Shown in pieces: positions 55,397 through 64,000 of a stretch of 64,000 nucleotides of DNA. Under the pieces are notes generated by a model, which was not told the DNA's origin, ran no database searches, and saw only the letters and a list, made by a program, of their open reading frames with translations. The DNA lies in NCBI GenBank assembly GCA_021521415.1, contig JAIQDT010002044.1, positions 248,001-312,000 of the forward strand, given 5' to 3'. Each line of letters begins with the position of its first letter. The first letter of the stretch is position 1. The translations under genes were made by a program, and so were the position numbers. This DNA comes from Bidens hawaiensis. Its lineage: Eukaryota > Streptophyta > Magnoliopsida > Asterales > Asteraceae.

Positions 55397-57040
55397 ATGG
55401 CTGATCAAGTAAATCAAGATCCAGCGATTGCCGATCAAGGGCAACACGAGCAACCACCACCAGAACAACCTCCACAAGATCAACCACCACAACAAGAACA
55501 ACAAGACGACGTTATTTTACTACCATTTGACAACAAACATAATATATGTGCTTACGTGAATCAAGATGTTGCAGATTTGGATGTGTTTGGGGATATGTTA
55601 ACTTTCTTAAGACGCTCAGTGATACACTATGCTATAACTGCTAGACCTAAAGTGTATCTGAGTATTATCAGGCAATTTTGGGACATAGCTAAGTATGTTG
55701 AGGAAGAAAACCACATTCGTGCTACAATCAATCAAACTCCGATTACAATTGATGTTGAGTTTATTCGTCGTGTACTTCATTTTGCTGATAATGCTGACAA
55801 CCCTAGTGAATTCGATAGGACGCTGGTCAAGGGTTTATTCACACTCGTGCGTTATGGTGGCGACATTGATAAATCTATGTTGAATAAGAATGGATTATGT
55901 CCACCATACAAGTATCTTCTACATATTCTAATTCACTGGATGAGTGGTCGTCGTGGTGGGTTTGATGAATGTAGACTCAGTTTGCAATCAGCTTCTGTAG
56001 CTTTGATCCTGAACAAGCCATTTAACTTCTCGGAACTAGTCTTTGATCATTTGAAAGAACAAGTTCAGCAAACTGTTCAGTCCAAGAAGTTCTTAATGTA
56101 TCCTCGCTTCCTACAGCTGATTATTCAAGACTTAATTCCCAATTTAGCCATTGATCCAACTCAGGTGAATGATGTGCTTCCTATGGAACACTTGAAAGCT
56201 GATACGGTGCATCGAATGTTAACTTATCGTAAAGAGAAGCCTCGGGATAAACGAATGATTGGCCACATAATTAATCCGAATTATGAATGTCCTCCTAATG
56301 AACGCTTGATCCATGACGACTCGGATTCCGAGCGTGAAGGGGGAGAAGGTAGGAACGATGATGATGGGAACGATGATGATGGAAATGATGGTGATGGTGG
56401 AGCTGGTGATGCTGCCTTTCAAGAGCAGCAGGAGGCAGTAAATGCTGCTTTAGCTGCCACCATTGCAGCTCAACAAGAAAGGAAAAGGAAAGGGAAAGCG
56501 GTGGAAACTGGTGAGCCATCAAAGAAAAGACATGTTCCAGCGGGGGCTGGGGTAATTATTGGTGTTCCACCACCACTTCAATCAACGCCTCAACGCTCAG
56601 CAGTGCCGCCTACTACTAACACTTTGATGCTTACATTGACGACGACGTTGGTGTCCTATGAAAGGCTTGGTTTAATCCCTCAAATGGCGTTATCTGAGAT
56701 ACCAAGGCCTCCTGCTACATTATCTACCGTCCCTTCAACACCATCGATGAGGCCTCCTCCTCCTCCTCCTACTCCACCACATCCTAGTGATGTCTCGTTT
56801 ATACGAATCACTCGACCTCACGGACCGATTCAACCTGTTCATCCCTCACTATACAACTTGTCATCAAACCGTCAGACTGAGATGCTGCTGAATCTTCTCC
56901 ACCTTTATGAAAACAAAATGACAGCTGACCGTAAAAATCAAGAACGCCTCATGGAGAATCAACGACGGATGATGAGCTATATATCTTTTTGTCAGAAGGA
57001 GACTAAAGCGCTTCGGGCGATTGTTGAGTCTCAGGGGTGA
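55397..57040 (+). CDS. extra ORF 3' of copia pol (547 codons), SIRE-type additional protein
   Basis: An intact frame from ATG 55397, 3.2 kb after pol, in the place where SIRE-type copia elements carry an envelope-like or additional ORF. The N-terminus is Gln/Pro-rich (EQPPPEQPPQDQPPQQEQQ). Residues ~50-270 are a compact conserved-looking domain: AYVNQDVADLDVFGDMLTFL, YLSIIRQFWDIAKY, HWMSGRRGGFDECR and KKFLMYPRFLQLIIQ. I recall similar sequences after pol in many Asteraceae copia elements. An acidic Asp/Gly run follows (~310-340), a basic KRKGKAVETGEPSKKRH cluster that could be a nuclear signal, a Pro-rich stretch and a final helical segment. I see no signal peptide or membrane segment, so 'envelope' is not supported. 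Function unknown. Confidence 0.75.
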   Translation: MADQVNQDPAIADQGQHEQPPPEQPPQDQPPQQEQQDDVILLPFDNKHNICAYVNQDVADLDVFGDMLTFLRRSVIHYAITARPKVYLSIIRQFWDIAKYVEEENHIRATINQTPITIDVEFIRRVLHFADNADNPSEFDRTLVKGLFTLVRYGGDIDKSMLNKNGLCPPYKYLLHILIHWMSGRRGGFDECRLSLQSASVALILNKPFNFSELVFDHLKEQVQQTVQSKKFLMYPRFLQLIIQDLIPNLAIDPTQVNDVLPMEHLKADTVHRMLTYRKEKPRDKRMIGHIINPNYECPPNERLIHDDSDSEREGGEGRNDDDGNDDDGNDGDGGAGDAAFQEQQEAVNAALAATIAAQQERKRKGKAVETGEPSKKRHVPAGAGVIIGVPPPLQSTPQRSAVPPTTNTLMLTLTTTLVSYERLGLIPQMALSEIPRPPATLSTVPSTPSMRPPPPPPTPPHPSDVSFIRITRPHGPIQPVHPSLYNLSSNRQTEMLLNLLHLYENKMTADRKNQERLMENQRRMMSYISFCQKETKALRAIVESQG

Positions 57041-58467
57041 AAATAAAGGAACAAGAAGAATTGATCTTACAATTGACTTGCAAAGAAGATGCCCTTAAGA
57101 AACTCAAAGATGATGACCAAGATCCTGACGAGTCTGGTGCAGGAGGTGAGCCTAAAAACTCGCACGGTTCATCTTCTGGTGCTGGTACAAGTGGCGGTGA
57201 AGACTCGGGTAAACAGATTATTATATATCAGGATCCAACTGCTGCTAAGCCTATTGAGATGATTGTAGCTAACACTGTGATATTTATGGATGGATCGGGG
57301 ATGGTTAGGAGTGTGGTGAACTGAGATGAGATAGAGGTTCATGAGTTTTTGGATAGGTATCCGACACGGGAGTAGATTTCTATATTGCTTGGGCAGAATG
57401 ACGATCAGTTGACTGCCTTAGAGACTGAGCCTGATATCGAGGTGGTGAATGAGGAAGGTATATCGGATGATCCGTCAATTCAGATGAATAAGGACTTTAG
57501 TTATGAAGATGAGGATGTTGAGATCGAAGATGTAACTGCTGAGGAGTATCCGGACTTGTTTCAACACACTAATGTTGATCAAGGTGCTCCGGTATTTGAT
57601 GAACAGACAGTTAAAGCGACAGAAGATGAATTGGAAAAGGTTTTGAAGTGTAAGCGGACAGTTCAGTCACTTGAAGTCATAATTGATGATGATATTGCAA
57701 GATGGTTCAAACATCAGAAAGTTGGTAAAATCATCAGTGTATATCGATACGTTGATCAAGAACGTAAAGACACTGCTGCTGCATGGGTTAAAGAAAACCA
57801 AGTGACCTTCTTCAAGACTGTTTCCAAGGTACATGGTGATATTGTCTCATGGCTCTATGATTCTGAGCTTAAAGTATGTATAGTTAAGTGTGAGAAGGGG
57901 GTCCAGTACTACGATACGATAATAAATGTTCTTACTTTGCCGCGGTGGGATGTTCGTACCCTCGCGAGACGTCCATTTATCAATCGTGGGGGTTATCGAA
58001 CAGCCGAGTGGTTTCACCAACACTTACTGTTCGAGGTCAATCATGGCTTCAAGTTCTTCAAGCCTCAGGTCCCTAGGCGTAAAAGTATTGACGAGATTGA
58101 TCCTATGACTGGCTGGAGGAAACTTGTCCTAAAGGTGAAGCCGCCAAAGACGATGAAGCAGGTTCCTGTGAAGACGATGCCTCAAAATATGTATCTATCG
58201 TTCAACCACTGGTACTATGACAATCGTACTGGCGAGGCTGTCATTGTTCTTGGTAGAGGACTGAAGACTGAGCTCATCAAGATAATCGACCCGATGTGGT
58301 TGGTTAATTTATCAGAGACAGACAATAACTGGCTCCACATGAAGCAGATTTTGTTCGAGCGCCATGAAGACTACGACCTGGCTATGCAATTCCAACGAGT
58401 TGTTCGTGTATGTCATCAGCATGGAATTCATAGTTGCAGAGACTGGAAGTCCAAGCGCTTCAAGTAA
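57041..58467 (+). pseudogene. continuation of the extra 3' ORF in another frame, interrupted
   Basis: Right after the stop at 57038-57040 the next frame is open: IKEQEELILQLTCKEDALKK (to 57324), then two stops, then 57385-58467 (360 codons) with an acidic start (EDEDVEIEDVTAEEYPDLFQ) and a basic, aromatic C-terminal domain: LTLPRWDVRTLARRPFINRG, EWFHQHLLFEVNHGFKFFK and SFNHWYYDNRTGEAVIVLGR. Ends only 35 bp before the 3' LTR. The two parts share one frame and follow the 547-codon frame closely, so a single longer protein (~1000 residues) broken by one frameshift and two stops is likely. No family recognised. Confidence 0.6.
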
Positions 58468-58502
58468 TTTAAAGACAAAGAGCTCAAGACGAGGAGGTGT
58501 CT

Positions 58503-59031
58503 GTTAGTGCACGGTTTTGCGTCTTGAGTCTTTGTAATTAACGTTAATGTTTTCGTTTAATATTTAATGTAATAATTAGTTTAATTATTGTCTAGTTCGC
58601 TATATGTATGGTCTAGTTCGCTAGGGATGTTAGCGAACTAAGACTTAAGCTTATTCCCTCCTGATTCCTTAGGGGATGTTAACGAAATCAGGGGGTGTTT
58701 CGTTATTTAAGTGTATGTAACGAAGCGAACTCTAGTTCGTTAGGGGATGTTAACGAACTAGGTTCGTCTTCTATTTATACGTGAACACTGTTCATGCTTA
58801 ATAAGAGTTTTGAGAGAGTTAATTATCCAAACCCGGTCAAAACGCTCTCTCGATCTTCAACCTAATATTATACAAACAATTGATATATACTGATAATACA
58901 TAAACATATACAGCACTTAATCTAAGGTAATTATGAGCTAGATCTTTGTAAACGTATTAATCGATTATACACAGATCTGAGATCTGTTATTGTTATTGTT
59001 ACTAGATTGATACGAATCAGGAGTTCTAACA
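58503..59031 (+). repeat. 3' LTR of the plus-strand copia
   Basis: 529 bp, TGTTAGTGCACGG...GTTCTAACA, preceded by the purine-rich gacgaggaggtgtc. Differs from the 5' LTR by scattered changes (e.g. ctaggcgatg/ctagggatg, gattcgtta/gattcctta, cgttggggg/cgttagggg). Followed by CTTCG. Confidence 0.93.
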
Positions 59032-59065
59032 CTTCGTCTCTAACTTCTTCATTTGGATTGACCAT
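59032..59065 (-). pseudogene. start of the host copia gag
   Basis: ATG at 59065-59063 on the minus strand gives MVNPNEEVRDE before the insertion of the plus-strand copia; the frame continues AIRSC at 43942 after removal of that element and one CTTCG. This fixes the N-terminus of the host gag. Confidence 0.8.
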
Positions 59066-59696
59066 TGCTTAAACAACTTCAAGATCAAAAAAACACAATC
59101 TAATTCTGTTGAAAATCACAAGTACAAGGTATTCGAATGAAGGGTAATTGAATACAGGGTGATCGAATGTAATGTAATCAAATGCAAAGTAATCAAATGG
59201 ATAAGCAGGTTCTTGAAAATGATTAGGTATAAAGCAATCAAATGGCTTGATTCTCTAATCGAATGGATGAATCTAATCGAATGAAATTAAAATCTAATCG
59301 AAAGGACTATTCGAATCGAATGAGGATTCGATTCGATTAGGAGATGACTCGATTAGAAAGTAATCTGGACTCGATTCGATTACTTTGGAGATTCGATAGA
59401 TTATTTAGTGTTTGTTTCATTTATTAGGTTGACTTGATTATATTCATTTATTCTTGAATTCGATTAGATCACCCTTTATGGATATTTACAAACACCAAAA
59501 TTTTAACACTTTGTAACACCAAACTTGAAGATTTGAAGCACACTAACACTTGAATCTTGAACACTAAACTTGAAGATATGAACTTTTGAACACTTTTATG
59601 AACCTGTAACCCACAGAGGCTCTTGAAAAGCTGTCTTTAACACAAACAAGACTAAAATCCAAGGTTGTGACCCAAGATCTCTAGTAGAGCCCGAAA
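59066..59696 (-). repeat. host copia leader with AATCGA/TCGATT words
   Basis: Between primer site and gag. 59130-59480 repeats aatcgaatg, aatcaaatg and gattcgatt many times (e.g. ctaatcgaatg, ttcgattcgattagg). Non-coding. It parallels the word-repeat leader of the plus-strand copia but with a different word. Confidence 0.8.
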
Positions 59697-59708
59697 GCTC
59701 GGATACCA
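59697..59708 (-). other. primer binding site of the host copia
   Basis: Minus strand TGGTATCCGAGC two bases after the LTR end; one change from the TGGTATCAGAGC of the other elements. Confirms strand and the inner border of the LTR. Confidence 0.8.
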
Positions 59709-59710
59709 AT

Positions 59711-60122
59711 TGTAGGTCCCTAAACGACCACCGAATGGTTTTTCTCTCGATAAACGTGTCGAGGCTGGTGCGGTGAAATCAAATTACCGAACATAAATAA
59801 TAAGCATAAAGATAAGATATGAACGATCTCGTTGTCGGTTAAAAGATTGGATATATTAATAAAAAAAACCGACCCCACCCAAGGTGAGCTACCCTTGGGT
59901 GGGTGATTTCACATTAAGAAACACACACATAAAATAGAAACTAAAGTCCTATTTATAGCTAAACAAAAATAAACTAGAAGATCTCCCGTTGAAGTTAAAC
60001 GTGCGTGCCGAAGCTCTCATTTTGTGTCCAATTTTGCTCGCTGACATTAACTATTAACTTGACCGTAAATAAATAATGGGTTTCGTAATTTGATATCGCA
60101 AGTCACAAATATTGGCCTTACA
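59711..60122 (-). repeat. 5' LTR of the host copia (outer border tentative)
   Basis: On the minus strand it ends GGGACCTACA at 59711. The outer border at 60122 is chosen because TGTAAGGCC there mirrors CCTACA and gives TG...CA ends; just outside lies a purine-rich CCAAGGGGTTGAT. TATA box TATAAATA at 59957-59950 (minus). The matching 3' LTR was not found, so a longer LTR is possible. Confidence 0.6.
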
Positions 60123-61056
60123 ATCAACCCCTTGGCTTGTGATATCAAAACATCGTCGAACCGTGTCTCGCATCTTCACGAATCAACCCAGTAAAGCCGA
60201 AACCTCTTCAATGACCCCCTAAAGGTATGATCCACCGAGGACAAAAATCAAATGAACAAAGCTACTTATTTCCTCTTTAAGTCCAAATTTGTATCCAATT
60301 TCTTCAAAGTTTCTCAACTTCTCGAACACCTCAAAAATAATATAGAAATAACACGCTTTGAACACGATCCAACAATGACGAAGACCCAAACGCCTTTGAC
60401 TTTCTTCAGTTGGTCAACATGATAAATAAACGACTTACTCGACATAAACCGTCTCCACATGAATTTATCCACCATAAATATAATCTAGCTGGCAATAACA
60501 AATAATATGGCTTAGACAAAGTGGCCCAGTCAAAGTCCAACAACCCCAAAAGGCTAAAACAACCCAACTATCCAAGTACTTCATTTTAATGGAAGCCCAC
60601 ACTTCAAACCCAGGCCCATTCCTCCATATCCATAGTAGGGCATAAGGAAAAAAATGATAATGTTTCAGCCTCCAGATCTCATTACCGCCGGTGACGGCGC
60701 CGGAAATAAGATTCTGGTCATCACAACTTCCGCCGCCTTATGTTCCGGCCACAACAGCCAACTCCACAAACCACCTTCGCAACTTCCTTCATGGCCACCG
60801 TCTCTCAACTTCCTTAAAACCAACATATAAACTAGTCGTTATTCGAATCATGGTGAAAACCACACACACATATATATAATAGTTATTAAAATTGATAAAG
60901 ATTTTAATATTTAAAAAGGGTTTTAATCTAAAATATGTTTTTAAAATTTACCATGATAATTAACATATTAAAATATAGTATAAGTTCAAGTATTTTATAT
61001 AAAAAATTATATTTTATATAAATGTTATTACTAATTTAAAATAAACCTTTATTAAT

Positions 61057-61057
<1 letters not shown>
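60123..61057. other. unassigned sequence right of the host copia
   Basis: 60123-60660 is unique-looking AT-rich DNA. 60690-60880 contains a 62-codon frame with ccgccggtgacggcgccgg words but nothing recognisable. From 60880 on it is extremely AT-rich. Confidence 0.45.

Positions 61058-61091
<34 letters not shown>
61058..61091. repeat. (AT)n microsatellite
   Basis: About 16 uninterrupted AT dinucleotides inside very AT-rich DNA. Confidence 0.95.
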
Positions 61092-61094
<3 letters not shown>

Positions 61095-61329
61095 ACATTA
61101 AACGTATTTTTAGTTTAAAATAAACATTTAAAACAAATCTCTTTATATAGACTATAAAATTTTTATAAATTTATATTTACATATTTTATATAATTAAAAT
61201 CATATTATTTATGATAAAACTTTTATAAGTAAAAGTGATATTACAAAATAATAAAATTAATTATAAATTAAATTAATAGATAATTTTCATAAGACCAGCT
61301 TTGCACATTAAACGTATTTTTAGTTTATT

Positions 61330-61705
61330 CACACGGGACTAGTTTTGCACATTTGTATTATATTGTATTCAAATTAACTGGTGTTTTATTCACTAAACCT
61401 TGTGTTGACAAAACTATTTTTTATACGCATATGTAGGTTATCATTTTAATTGATATTTGGATTGGAGAAGAATTTAGAGTTATTATTGTTAGAAGAATGA
61501 ATCAAGACTTAGGTTTAGATTTTGAATTATTAATTATCTTGTTGCTTTAGTTTTAATTTGATGTACTTGGTTGTTTGGATTTATATTGAATAATTAATTA
61601 AATGTAATAGATATTATCACTTTTAATTATTGCATGATAGTACCTTGAGAGCTGTGAGCAATCAGCTCACGCTCCGGCGTTTCCGCCATAGGTTGGGGTG
61701 TGACA
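61330..61705 (+). other. possible 3' tail of a gypsy LTR
   Basis: Ends with gctccggcgtttccgccata followed by ggttggggtgtgaca at 61691-61705, similar in style to the ends of the chromovirus LTRs (gagggtgtgaca; acggggtgttaca). No start, duplication or partner found. 61740-61790 holds attcgtta and taacgaat words like those of the copia LTRs. Confidence 0.3.
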
Positions 61706-62142
61706 CCTAATGAATGAACACGATTAAACATATGGGGACAAATTCGTTATTAACTACTCTAACGAATGTGTCTTACATTAGCGAATGTGCCTTTATACAA
61801 TTACCAAAATACCCCTTATACTTTATATAAAGACCAAATACATTAAAACAAACACCAAGATGCAAATCATGTATCAACATCCCCCAGTCCATTGTTTTCC
61901 CGGGTACAGAAGATCGATGGTGGGCTTGAGCCACCCAACGTTGTCTATGATCGCGGATATATAGAAGCGCCTTTTGCCACTAGGTTACCCGGGTAGCCAA
62001 CAGTGACGGATTAGACATCAAACTCAGCGGTAAAGTAAAAAAAATTACCATTCTTCATGATATATTTTAACACATGGGGTGCAGAGTTCTCCTTTTCAGT
62101 TTTTAAAAGCTTGAAAACAAGCAATTACATAATCTTTTTTTA

Positions 62143-62144
<2 letters not shown>

Positions 62145-62188
<44 letters not shown>
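62145..62188. repeat. (ATT)n microsatellite
   Basis: About 14 ATT units inside the hAT relic. Confidence 0.95.
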
Positions 62189-62369
62189 TTGATTTTTATT
62201 ATTATGAATTCCTTAAAGTTTACTTACCAATAAGCGATTTGTTCTCACATATCAACTTTAACACCACAACAAAAAGAGCTTTAGAAAAATAGTATTTAGA
62301 TTCACTATGACCACGAAATGATAAACTATTTTCTAAAAATAATCTTTAACTACGAACTGAACCCAATAA

Positions 62370-63001
62370 TCGATATCAATTTGCAATCTTTTTTTCCATA
62401 CTACGCTTAGTGGCATTCTTCTCATAAGATCGCTTTTGATTCAAGAGATTTTTACAGTTTTTAGCCGCCTTATTATGAACACTATAAACTTCCCCCAACA
62501 TAGTCTTTTAAGGCACTCGGTTTACTACAATTATAACAGACTCCACTTACAAAAGTTTCTCTTCCACCTTGATTATCAACACTTTATTAAACAAGTAATA
62601 GCATAAGCAATATGTTTTTTCATGTTTAGTGCTATAAACATAAGCAATATGTTTTTTCATTCTTCTCTTCGCATCTATTTGATTAGGATGAGAACTGCAA
62701 TAGGTGGTAAATCAGAGGGGTCCGAAGGAAAATCATTCAAAATGATTGTATTTCGTATTAAAGGGCTTGAAGCCGAAGGAATATTTAGACCAATATTATC
62801 ATTTTCTTGCATATCATTCTCAATATTTGAACATGGACATATACCATCATTTTCTTGTATATCATCAACAATATTTGAACTTGGACTTGGAATATTTGAA
62901 TTAAGTGTTGGATCAATATCATCATTTTTCTTTTCTTTTTCATTTAAACAGATTGCTAAAGTGGTTGTTGAGCCTGTTTCTGTTTGATGTTTCTCGTTCA
63001 C
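62370..63001 (-). pseudogene. hAT TTF-type (ZMYM1-like) transposase, N-terminal remnant
   Basis: ATG at 63001 opens 109 codons, Asn/Ser/Asp-rich, with LNDFPSDPSDLPPIA, like the LPSDPGLR.PI.DY motif at the start of plant TTF-type zinc-finger hAT proteins. After the stop near 62675, other frames further along the minus strand give LCYYLFNK, then VYSVHNKAAKNCKNLLNQKR near 62440-62520, matching in style the CYLF and VGG.NS.HN.A...C..L.NQKQ blocks of the same family. A 40-bp duplication containing agcaatatgttttttcat (62610-62660) lies inside. Similarity judged from memory. Confidence 0.55.
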
Positions 63002-63248
63002 GAATAAAAGAAGAAAACGGTTAATGAGTTTTATTTGCTTTGGTCTTTAAACTTGTTTGGGTTTTAATTAATTTGAACTTTTAAATTGGTTGAGCTTTAA
63101 AAAAATAGGGGTAATATATTATTTTTTCCAGGGTTTGCGAAATACGAAACAAACCAAAAACAATTAATTTATTTGCACTGCCGACGAAAAGTTAAAGGGT
63201 AGCGAATATTACCCCGAGTTGTGAACTCCATCCGTCCCTGATAGGCAA

Positions 63249-64000
63249 GATTTTTTCATTGGTTACAAAAAAACAACAAATAAAACAATATATTGGAAAT
63301 GAGGGAGTCAAATGGATATATGTTGGTCATAAATTTGTCTTGGGCCATCTCTTGGGCATACAAATGAGCTGGAGGGCTCTATTCTTAAAAGACGGACCGA
63401 AGCTCTACAAAATAAGCCTCATACGAAGAGACTGATGGCTCGGATACGTTACCAAGTTATAAAATGTGGAAAAGTAAATAAAAGCGCATAATTGTATTAG
63501 AACATGTTTGTGATTGAGTTTAAGAAATATTTATTAGTTTTTTCTAAAAACTATTTTAAAAAGCCAGAATTTGAGGCTTTTGAAAAGCTGTTTTTTAATT
63601 TTTTTAAAAGCTAAAGTAAAAAAGTTTTTTGTGCCAAACAGATTTTAAATTATTGGCTTTTTGAAAACACTAATAAACTAATAAGCATTTTTCAAACTCA
63701 ATCCCAATAAGCATTTCATTTCATTTTAATCCGTGAGTGCACCTATAGTTCTTAAACTATCATGGTAACAGTAGCCGTTATCCATTAGTAATTCCTTGAT
63801 GATAGTCTGTTGGAAATTACATTACTCGCACCCTGATCATTTCAAATGAAGTATTAGATGGAATTTAGACAGAACTTTTTGATGGTTAAAGTCGTTAATT
63901 ATATATACGGGGCAGCGGGTGATATTTAAATATGGGTCAGGTCGACTCATCAACACTATTGTTTTTCCCATTTTCTTAGTTTTATAACAAATACATGACA
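63249..64000. other. no feature seen
   Basis: AT-rich sequence without long frames or paired termini. 63530-63660 is rich in tttttaaaagct words. Confidence 0.4.

Larger units (their letters stand above)
43943..59031 (+). mobile_element. complete SIRE-like copia element (15.1 kb) with extra 3' ORFs; TSD CTTCG
   Basis: LTRs of 530 bp (43943-44472) and 529 bp (58503-59031), TGTTAGTGCACGG...GAGTTCTAACA; duplication CTTCG at 43938-43942 and 59032-59036. A tRNA-Met primer site, a long leader, gag with two zinc knuckles, pol (protease-integrase-RT-RNase H order) and then more than 6 kb after pol with two further coding stretches. A long 3' region with an extra ORF after pol is characteristic of the SIRE/Maximus copia group. 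Around 13 differences between the LTRs by eye and many stops in gag-pol show it is older than the two gypsy elements. Confidence 0.93.
4166..60122 (-). mobile_element. host copia retrotransposon, split by four nested insertions
   Basis: Gag, protease, integrase, reverse transcriptase and RNase H of one Ty1/copia element are found in order on the minus strand at 59065, 43732-43942, 22852-24702, 15834-19718 and 4166-4641. Between them sit a gypsy element, a solo LTR, a CACTA element and another copia element, each with matching target duplications. The reading frame continues across each empty site (for example ...WYPKDS|PMVLHAY... across the gypsy, ...FTK|LVSAYD... across the CACTA, ...VRDE|AIRSC... 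across the other copia). About 7.5 kb remains once inserts are removed. Many stops show it is dead. Internal order protease-integrase-RT-RNase H is diagnostic of copia. Confidence 0.9.
62000..63240 (-). mobile_element. hAT transposon relic, 1.24 kb
   Basis: Left end CAGTGACGGATTAGACATCA (62000 on) and, read on the minus strand, right end CAGGGACGGATGGAGTTCAC (63240 downwards) are imperfect inverted repeats that both go on to aactc.g.ggtaa. CAGGG.CGGAT is a common terminus of plant hAT elements with TTF-type zinc-finger transposases. Flanks gtagccaa (61992-61999) and ataggcaa (63241-63248) agree at 6 of 8 positions, consistent with a decayed 8-bp duplication. The interior keeps only the start of a transposase, so most of the gene is deleted. 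Confidence 0.65.

Noticed and set aside
55397..57040. Envelope glycoprotein label for the ORF after copia pol
   Set aside because: No signal peptide, transmembrane segment or furin-like site is visible; position alone is not enough.
60691..60879. 62-codon frame with GC-rich start
   Set aside because: Short, no family resemblance, no clear promoter.
1..64000. tRNA, rRNA or conserved small RNA genes
   Set aside because: None recognised on reading; the TGGTATCAGAGC sites are primer sites, not tRNA genes.

Overview
This is a repeat-dense stretch of plant nuclear DNA. All the recognisable coding sequence belongs to transposable elements: a Tekay-type chromovirus with a C-terminal chromodomain, a Tat-lineage gypsy element with two RNase H domains and an antisense gene, SIRE-like copia elements, a CACTA element and a hAT relic. 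The protein style (for example the gag proteins and the extra 3' ORF of the copia element) is what I associate with the sunflower family (Asteraceae); that is an inference from memory, not a search. I see no tRNA, rRNA, CRISPR or bacterial-type operon, and no convincing intact host gene.

The dominating structure is one nested locus. A minus-strand copia element (5' LTR at 59711-60122, gag start at 59065, RNase H end near 4166) has been split by four separate insertions, each with a target-site duplication that can be read directly: a complete gypsy chromovirus (4647-15828, TSD GGAGT), a solo gypsy LTR (19724-22846, TSD ACTAA), a CACTA DNA transposon (24703-43731, TSD GAG) and a complete plus-strand copia element (43943-59031, TSD CTTCG). 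Removing each insert and one TSD copy rejoins the minus-strand copia reading frame. The CACTA element itself carries a complete Tat-type gypsy element (27902-40031, minus strand, TSD ATAAT). After subtraction the original copia is only about 7.5 kb.

The Tat-type element carries, on the opposite strand to its gag-pol, a gene with its own TATA box, five exons with GT-AG introns and a poly(A) signal (29745-33055). Its exon phases fit together into 922 codons with a single in-frame TGA. The plus-strand copia has a very long 3' region with a second reading frame after pol, and its LTRs, leader and 3' spacer are full of a short word TTCG(C/T)TA, partly arranged as hairpins.

Left edge (1-4165): the terminal part of a probable second CACTA element with 149-bp subterminal repeats, ending at 1561 inside what looks like the 5' end of a minus-strand gene; then a 569-bp rearranged near-solo copia LTR (2971-3539, TSD GCTTC). 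Right edge (60123-64000): unassigned AT-rich DNA, two microsatellites, a possible LTR tail and a 1.24-kb hAT relic (62000-63240) with recognisable terminal inverted repeats and a broken TTF-type zinc-finger transposase.
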